NCBI GenBank assembly: GCA_014379065.1 | Contig: JACMMM010000513.1 | Span: 1-12,185 of the forward strand | DNA length: 12,185 nucleotides | Direction of reading: 5' to 3' | Source: Saprospiraceae bacterium | Lineage (GTDB): Bacteria > Bacteroidota > Bacteroidia > Chitinophagales > Saprospiraceae | In this document: positions 7,088-12,185 of the stretch, piece by piece | How the letters are laid out: every line of letters starts with the position of its first letter | Numbering within the stretch: the first letter of the stretch is position 1 | Position numbers and translations under genes: made by a program | Notes under the pieces: model-generated | Databases searched by the model: none | What the model saw: only the letters and a program-made list of their open reading frames with translations | What the model was told of the DNA's origin: nothing

Positions 7088-7329
7088 GTCATTGGTCATT
7101 GAGTCATTAATCGTCATTTATCGTCATTGAGTCATTAATCGTCATTTATCGTCATTGATTATGACCAATGACCAATGACGACAAATGACCCCCAATGACG
7201 ACCAATGACCCCCAATGACGACCAATGACCCCCAATGACGACAAATGACCCCCAATGACGACAAATGACCCCCAATGACGACCAATGACCCCCAATGACG
7301 ACAAATGACCCCAATGACGATAAATGACG
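7088..7329. repeat. GTCATT/AATGAC array with 28-bp and 20-bp tandem units
   Basis: The left part (7088-7158) carries GTCATT words, including two exact 28-bp tandem copies at 7101-7128 and 7129-7156. After a short turn the orientation flips. From 7174 there are six full 20-bp units (AATGACGACM then AATGACCCCC), a seventh that is one C short (7294-7312), and a diverged partial unit to 7329. The variable M base reads A,C,C,A,A,C,A. The two halves are complementary: 7088-7100 pairs perfectly with 7167-7179. The array ends 29 bp before the chosen start codon at 7359. It has no spacers, so it is not CRISPR. Confidence 0.9.
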
Positions 7330-7358
7330 TGTTTCTCTTCACCATCAATCGTTTTTTC

Positions 7359-10300
7359 ATGAGGCTACTTTCTACATTCCTGCTCTGTTTCTTGTTCTTG
7401 GGTTTCAACGCATTACAAGCACAAGTGACAAAAGATGCCACCGTGCCCATCACGGCTACCCTTAATACAAACCCTATCAGCATTACGCTTAACTGGGTTA
7501 ACCCCGGCAACGCCGACCTCCTCGTTATTCGTCGAACCAAAGGCCAGGCTGGGGGCGGTTGGATACAACTTGTTAATGTTGTCGGCTCGAATTTCAATAC
7601 GCTTACCGACAATGGTGTGGCCACTGGGCAGATTTATGAATACCTCATCCAGCGCACCGTGAACGGCATCTATGCCCATGGTTATGTCCACGTTGCCGTC
7701 AATGCCGCTCCGGTGACCAACCGTGGCAAAATCCTCATTTTCGTAGATTCCACCACAGCCGACGCGCTGGGGCCGGAACTCGTGCGCCTGAAAAACGATA
7801 TGCGCGGCGATGGCTGGTGGCCTATTCCTTTCCACACCGGGCCTTCGTCCACGGTAAAATCTATCAAAGACCAAATCATTGCTTCCTACAATGCCGACCC
7901 GCTGAACGTCAAATCAGTATTGCTTCTCGGAAGTGTTCCTGTCCCATATTCTGGCGATACCAACTATGATGGCCACCCTGATCATGCGGGTGCATGGCCA
8001 GCAGATGCGTATTATGCCGACATAAACGGTACCTGGACAGATAGTGGGGTGAACAATGTGACGCCTTCCAGGGCCGCTAACGATAATATCCCCGGCGATG
8101 GGAAATTTGACCAGAGTCTCATGCCCTCAGCTGCGGAGCTCCAAATAGGCCGCGTGGATTTTCGTCACCTCAACGCCCCAGCCTTTGGTGCAGCCGACGC
8201 TGTCGCATTGATGAAACGGTATTTGGACAAAAATCACCGATGGCGCATCGGGGACTACACTGTACAAAACAAGGCGCTGGTGGACGACAACTTTGGCTTT
8301 TTCGGCGGCGAATCTTTTGCTTCCGATGGGTTCCGCAACGCTTACCCACTCGTAGGGGAAGCCAATGTGGTAGAGACTGATTTTTTTAACGGCACCGAAT
8401 CACAATCCTATCTAATGGGATATGGCTGCGGAGCTGGCTCATACACCAATGCTGACGGGGTAGGCAGCAGCGCAAACTTTGCTACAGACTCTATCAACAT
8501 CGTTTTTTCCAATCTTTTTGGCTCTTACCACGGTGACTGGGATTATGAAAGCGATCCGTTAATGGTCTCTGCATTGGCTTCTCGCGGGGGTATCCTAACC
8601 TGCTCTTGGGCAGGCAGGCCACACTGGTTCGAGCATTATCTTGCCTCGGGCGAAACCATCGGCTACTGCGCTTGGGAAACGATGAATGCGCAGTTCAACA
8701 TCGGCTTTTTTCCCTCATTAATTGGTGAAAGTGGCGCGCATGTGGCCTTGCTCGGCGACCCCTCGCTCCGTGCCAATGTGGTAAAACCGGCAAAAGATCT
8801 GACCCTTGCTGCGCCCAATTGCAATAGCGTGGTGCTCAATTGGACCGCCTCTGCTGAAGCAGTGGCTGGCTATCACATCTACCGCGCCCTTTCGCAAGAC
8901 GGGTCATATATACGCCTGACCGCAAACCCGATTGCGGGTACGACATACACCGACAATGCGCCTCCACTTGACACGCTGTATTATCAAGTCCGCGCCATCA
9001 AAAACGTGACCAACCCTGGCGGCGGCACCTATGCCAACAACGCTATTGGCCCCATCAAATCAATCGTATTCACCGGGGCAGGTGGTGCGACGGTAACGGC
9101 CACCGGTGGTACGCTGGATTGTGCTACCGCGAGTGTGACATTGATGGCCAATCCAAGCGCTCCCGTAACCACATGGGACTGGGCAGGCCCCAACAACTTC
9201 AGCAGCAGCCAACAAAACCCAAACGCAACAAATGTTGGGACTTACACGGTTACTGCCTTTGACGCCACCGGCTGTAGCGCCACCGCAACTGCTACTATAG
9301 TGGGCGATTATGCGCCCCCTACGATTTCGGCAACGGTAAGCAACGCACTCGATTGCATCAATACCTCTGCGACCATTACAGTATCGCCTGCAGGGCTTAT
9401 GTCTAGCGTCATTACTGGTCCGGGCAATACTTTTGTACAAGGTTTTAGCGCAACGGTCACGTTGCCGGGCACGTATACGATTTCGGTTGTTTCTTCCGTC
9501 AATGGCTGCATTGGAAATGGTACGGTTCAGGTGCTTACGGACGCCATAATACCTGGTGTAACAGCCACTAATAGCGGGCCTATTACTTGTGCGAGCTTAT
9601 CTTCTCAATTGACCGCGAGTTCAAATGTACCTGGGGCAACATTTGCCTGGTCAGGGCCTTGTGCGAATGGCACTACCGCTACTTGCGCTGGGGTTTACAC
9701 CGTCGTTGTTACCAACCCGGCCAATGGCTGTACGAACACGGCAACCACCACCGTGTTATCAGATGTCAACATTCCACAAGTTACGGCACAAGGAGGGGTG
9801 CTCACCTGTACCGTCCTTGAAATTCCGTTAACTGCCACCACCAACGCACCCAACGGTGCTTTCGTTTGGACGGGGCCTTGTGTATCGGGCGGGCCACAAT
9901 TTAAAGCCACTTGTCCGGGCAATTACACCGTAGTAGTGACCAATCCAGCCAATGGTTGTACGGCCTCTGCAACAGCTGTTGTGACAGAGGATGTCCAAGC
10001 GCCTAATGTCAGTTTCCCTCCGGTGCCAACCCTGACTTGCGCTGCTCCCTGTGCAACGGTTACGGTGCCCAATATTCCGGGCATCGAAATTTACTATCTG
10101 GGGCAATTGATGCCACCGGGCACTCCCATCCCGATTTGTCAGCCCGGAACCTACACTGTCACCGTAAAATCAACGGCAAACGGCTGCACCAAAACGGTTG
10201 ACTTAGTTGCTTCTCAGGACGTTATCATCCCCGTAGCAGATGCCGGCTCCGACAAGTCGGTTTCCTGTATCTCCTCTTCCATTCAATTGGATGGAAACGG

Positions 10301-11642
10301 TATTCCGATGAGTGTAACCTATTTCTGGTCAGGCCCTGGCATCGGCGCAAATAACGAAACGCTTCAAAACCCAATCGTGACCCAGACAGGTGTGTATACA
10401 CTTATTGTGACCAATCCGGCAAACGGCTGCACATCATCCGATCAAATGGAGGTTATTGCAGACGCAAGCTTGCCGACTGCCGAGGCACAAGTGGTCGGCA
10501 AAATCACCTGCGCCAGCCTAACAGTGCCACTTATTGCCAACACCAATGCTTTCAACGCTACTTTTCTTTGGACAGGGCCTAATGGCTTCAGCAGTCCGCA
10601 GCAATTCACGGTAGCCGCCTTTCCCGGCACCTATCTTCTCGTCGTAACCGCACCAAATGGCTGCTCCAACTCGGACGTGGTGGAAGTACTGAAAGCCCCC
10701 GATCTCGAGGTGACAAACGACCCGGTTGTGGTGGGTTGCGATGGAGTTATCACAAGTTGTGTGAACGCTAGCAGTGGTACCCCGCCTTACGCTTATCACT
10801 GGTCCAATGGCAGCACGACAAATTGCGCAATTTACACAGGCTCCAGCACTGTTGCCGTATCTGTCACCGATGCGGCTGGTTGTTTTTTCCAAAATTCAGA
10901 AGACGTTGTGGTGCCTCCAGTCCTGGCTGTTGAATTTGATCCTATTGTTATCAATTGTACAAGTACCACTTTGGTCATTTGTGCAACCGCTACCGGGGGT
11001 GTTCTGCCATATTCCTATACATGGTCAAATGGCGACACGGGTAAATGCGGCACGTTTAATACTGGAGGCAGCATCAGTGTGTCCGTAACGGACGCTGTTG
11101 GTTGCGAAACAACGATCGGTGTTGTGATCACACAGCCACCAGTAATCGGACTTAATTCTGTAGTTCAGGACGAATCCGCTCCCAATGCCCACAATGGCTC
11201 AATTGGCCTGACAGTAACCGGAGGCATCGGACCGTTCGTGTATTCGTGGAACAATGGTGCAACGACGCAAAATCTTTCAGGTCTTGCTGGCGGCACTTAC
11301 ACCGTAACCATCACAGACGCTGCTACCGGCTGTACCAAGGTTGCTTCCTTCACCGTAAACACAGTTTCCGACACGGAAGAAGCTGCGCTGTTCGAGCAAT
11401 TCCTGCTTTCGCCCAACCCAACAGAGGGGCTGGCTTCGCTCTCTGTAAAATTGCGCGAGACAGCAAATCTCCGTGTCGAAATCCGCGATGTGGCCGGGCG
11501 ATTGATTTGGGAGAAACCAGCGGTCATAACCCATGCGCTGGACCTTCCGATTGACCTGAGCAATAGCCCCGCTGGGATGTACACCGTCTCTGTTTGGGTT
11601 GAAAATCAGGCCTTTGTGCGAAAATTGGCGGTGGTGAGGTAA
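7359..11642 (+). CDS. C25 (gingipain-like) T9SS surface protein with expanded Ig-like repeats, paralog 2
   Basis: I place the start at 7359 because it aligns residue for residue with paralog 1 (MRLLSTFLL versus MRLFFTFLL); the in-frame ATG at 7305 lies inside the tandem array. The product has 1427 residues: signal peptide 1-22; Fn3-like N-terminal domain to about 117; C25-like peptidase domain 123-471 with 'NLFGSYHGDWDYESDP' (His391) and 'ILTCSWAGRPHW' (Cys415), matching the His and Cys positions of C25 by eye; Fn3 481-569; seven Ig/PKD-like repeats (571-1111); two PKD/SprB-like units (1112-1258); a SprB repeat (1270-1335); and a T9SS type A domain (1343-1427). The first 454 codons align to paralog 1 without indels, with identical DNA runs of nearly 40 bp. 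It is predicted to be a surface-attached or secreted cysteine protease with a long adhesive stalk; the substrate is unknown. Confidence 0.9.
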   Translation: MRLLSTFLLCFLFLGFNALQAQVTKDATVPITATLNTNPISITLNWVNPGNADLLVIRRTKGQAGGGWIQLVNVVGSNFNTLTDNGVATGQIYEYLIQRTVNGIYAHGYVHVAVNAAPVTNRGKILIFVDSTTADALGPELVRLKNDMRGDGWWPIPFHTGPSSTVKSIKDQIIASYNADPLNVKSVLLLGSVPVPYSGDTNYDGHPDHAGAWPADAYYADINGTWTDSGVNNVTPSRAANDNIPGDGKFDQSLMPSAAELQIGRVDFRHLNAPAFGAADAVALMKRYLDKNHRWRIGDYTVQNKALVDDNFGFFGGESFASDGFRNAYPLVGEANVVETDFFNGTESQSYLMGYGCGAGSYTNADGVGSSANFATDSINIVFSNLFGSYHGDWDYESDPLMVSALASRGGILTCSWAGRPHWFEHYLASGETIGYCAWETMNAQFNIGFFPSLIGESGAHVALLGDPSLRANVVKPAKDLTLAAPNCNSVVLNWTASAEAVAGYHIYRALSQDGSYIRLTANPIAGTTYTDNAPPLDTLYYQVRAIKNVTNPGGGTYANNAIGPIKSIVFTGAGGATVTATGGTLDCATASVTLMANPSAPVTTWDWAGPNNFSSSQQNPNATNVGTYTVTAFDATGCSATATATIVGDYAPPTISATVSNALDCINTSATITVSPAGLMSSVITGPGNTFVQGFSATVTLPGTYTISVVSSVNGCIGNGTVQVLTDAIIPGVTATNSGPITCASLSSQLTASSNVPGATFAWSGPCANGTTATCAGVYTVVVTNPANGCTNTATTTVLSDVNIPQVTAQGGVLTCTVLEIPLTATTNAPNGAFVWTGPCVSGGPQFKATCPGNYTVVVTNPANGCTASATAVVTEDVQAPNVSFPPVPTLTCAAPCATVTVPNIPGIEIYYLGQLMPPGTPIPICQPGTYTVTVKSTANGCTKTVDLVASQDVIIPVADAGSDKSVSCISSSIQLDGNGIPMSVTYFWSGPGIGANNETLQNPIVTQTGVYTLIVTNPANGCTSSDQMEVIADASLPTAEAQVVGKITCASLTVPLIANTNAFNATFLWTGPNGFSSPQQFTVAAFPGTYLLVVTAPNGCSNSDVVEVLKAPDLEVTNDPVVVGCDGVITSCVNASSGTPPYAYHWSNGSTTNCAIYTGSSTVAVSVTDAAGCFFQNSEDVVVPPVLAVEFDPIVINCTSTTLVICATATGGVLPYSYTWSNGDTGKCGTFNTGGSISVSVTDAVGCETTIGVVITQPPVIGLNSVVQDESAPNAHNGSIGLTVTGGIGPFVYSWNNGATTQNLSGLAGGTYTVTITDAATGCTKVASFTVNTVSDTEEAALFEQFLLSPNPTEGLASLSVKLRETANLRVEIRDVAGRLIWEKPAVITHALDLPIDLSNSPAGMYTVSVWVENQAFVRKLAVVR
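9069..10691 (+). repeat. Seven Ig/PKD-like protein repeats, absent from paralog 1
   Basis: Residues 571-1111 of paralog 2 hold seven units of about 70-77 residues, starting near 574, 651, 731, 806, 882, 957 and 1038. The consensus is 'LTC...V.L.A......F.W.GP.....F......GTYTVVVTNPANGCT..A...V..D...P'. 'TNPANGCT' is nearly exact in three units, and each unit has paired Cys residues. The fifth unit lacks the W-x-GP motif and is the most diverged. Paralog 1 jumps from the Fn3 domain to the shared tail at about position 5949, so this block was gained by one gene or lost by the other. Confidence 0.85.
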
Positions 11643-11674
11643 AAGATTCAAACCCAAGTTAGGTTAAAATTCCT

Positions 11675-11715
11675 GAACCCGCTCTGCGCCAAAATCGCAG
11701 AGCGGGTTCTTTTTT
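11675..11715 (+). terminator. Rho-independent terminator after paralog 2
   Basis: GAACCCGCTCTGCG (11675-11688) pairs perfectly with CGCAGAGCGGGTTC (11696-11709) around a seven-base loop, and six T follow (11710-11715). The 14-bp GC-rich stem 32 bp after the stop codon makes this the clearest terminator in the window. Confidence 0.92.
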
Positions 11716-11741
11716 AGAACTTGGCGTAATTTTGGCTGAAT

Positions 11742-11980
11742 AAACCTATGAGGTTTGAAAACCTATTGCATGTACACAAGTCGCATCCCCTCTTGAGTTG
11801 TCATGTCGAAGCGCAGCGGAGACAACTACACAACAATATTTGATTCGAAATCAAGCAAAAAACGATGAAATCCGAAGTTGCTTGGGTTGTGTGGGTGTCT
11901 TCGCTGCGATACGAAATGACAACCCAAAAGGGCAAGATAAGATATGTGCATACTCCAGGTTTTCAATACCTCATAGGTTT
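11742..11980. mobile_element. 239-bp nested inverted-repeat element (MITE-like, non-coding)
   Basis: Terminal inverted repeats: the left end 11742-11764 (AAACCTATGAGGT...GAAAACCT) matches the reverse complement of 11957-11980 at 23 of 24 positions, with one indel. Nested inside, 11797-11834 matches the reverse complement of 11886-11923 at 32 of 38 positions (GTTGTCAT.TCG...CGCAGCG...ACACAAC). The centre holds a small palindrome, TTGATTCGAAATCAA (11840-11854). No protein-coding capacity or target-site duplication is seen. The whole element could fold into one long stem. It lies between the terminator and the lipoprotein gene and ends 25 bp before the start codon there. Confidence 0.65.
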
Positions 11981-12005
11981 CACAAAAACCGACCATACCG
12001 ATACC

Positions 12006-12185
12006 ATGCTCAAGCATTCCCCCCTCCTGCTCTTTATCGCGCTGCTCCTTTTTTCCTGTGGAAAAAACACGCTCCCACCTCGCGACGCACTCAGCGCGAA
12101 AAGCGAGCCCTACGAGATGTTTTCGTTCCAGCGCTCTTATCCATATCCCGATTTTGACTGGCAGGGCTGGCGCAAAACCGTACAG
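12006..12185 (+). CDS. Lipoprotein, N-terminal 60 residues (runs off right edge)
   Basis: The frame is open from ATG 12006 to the window edge (60 codons). It begins MLKHSPLLLFIALLLFSCGK, a lipoprotein signal peptide with a lipobox ending at Cys18 (L-F-S-C), so the mature protein would be anchored to a membrane by its lipidated Cys. A short polar linker follows, then 'YEMFSFQRSYPYPDFDWQGW'. That stretch loosely resembles the start of the mature part of Bacteroidota sortilin/BNR-repeat 'glycosyl hydrolase' lipoproteins, but too little is visible to assign a family. It directly follows the inverted-repeat element, from which it may draw its promoter region. Confidence 0.75.
   Translation, partial: MLKHSPLLLFIALLLFSCGKNTLPPRDALSAKSEPYEMFSFQRSYPYPDFDWQGWRKTVQ

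Noticed and set aside
7174..7329. CRISPR-like array of short repeats
   Set aside because: The 20-bp units abut directly with no unique spacers, and no cas genes are in the window. It is a plain tandem repeat.
7305..7358. Upstream in-frame ATG extending paralog 2 by 18 residues
   Set aside because: It lies inside the AATGAC array and would place the signal peptide internally. The 7359 start matches paralog 1 exactly.
7142..7624. Minus-strand 160-codon open frame with repeated 'VIGVICRHWGSLVV' peptide
   Set aside because: It is produced by translating the tandem array and the antisense of the paralog 2 signal region. It has no independent signal or domain.
11798..12157. Plus-strand 119-codon open frame over the inverted-repeat element
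   Set aside because: It crosses both arms of the non-coding element and then runs out of frame through the lipoprotein gene, whose signal peptide and lipobox identify the true frame.

Overview
The window comes from a member of the Bacteroidota, probably a Saprospiria-like bacterium. The reasons are several predicted secreted proteins ending in type IX secretion system (T9SS, Por secretion) type A sorting domains, SprB/PKD-like adhesin repeats, starts without clear Shine-Dalgarno sequences, and short palindromic repeats in the gaps. The phylum call is firm; anything finer is inference.

Layout. (1) Positions 1-598, minus strand: the N-terminal part of a secreted protein running off the left edge. 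(2) 599-892: a divergent gap with an AT-rich inverted repeat. (3) 893-1540: an exported START-like lipid-binding protein, then a palindrome at 1552-1584. (4) 1613-2326: dapB, the only core-metabolism gene (lysine and diaminopimelate synthesis). (5) 2361-2540: an orphan T9SS sorting-domain fragment with no surviving gene body, followed by a terminator-like hairpin. (6) 2609-4000: a secreted beta-propeller-like protein with a T9SS tail. (7) 4239-6905 and 7359-11642: two tandem paralogs of a C25 (gingipain-like) surface protein, 888 and 1427 residues long. They share the signal peptide, N-terminal domain, caspase-like peptidase domain, Fn3 domain, three adhesin repeats and T9SS tail. The second carries about seven extra Ig/PKD-like repeats between the Fn3 domain and the shared tail. 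(8) 11675-11715: a strong terminator. (9) 11742-11980: a 239-bp nested inverted-repeat element. (10) 12006 to the right edge: the start of a lipoprotein gene.

Most of the genes encode envelope or extracellular proteins that would use the Sec pathway, and most of those then T9SS. The most unusual material lies around the two peptidase paralogs. Their upstream regions are homologous, and each contains sequence built from the hexamer AATGAC and its complement GTCATT. Before the first gene this is one imperfect hairpin of about 34 bp per arm. Before the second it is an array of about 240 bp, including about seven 20-bp tandem units, that ends 29 bp before the start codon. The paralogs also differ at the residue that aligns by eye with the C25 catalytic histidine (Phe391 versus His391). 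I see no CRISPR array, rRNA, tRNA, integrase or transposase, and no complete new system that can be claimed from sequence alone.
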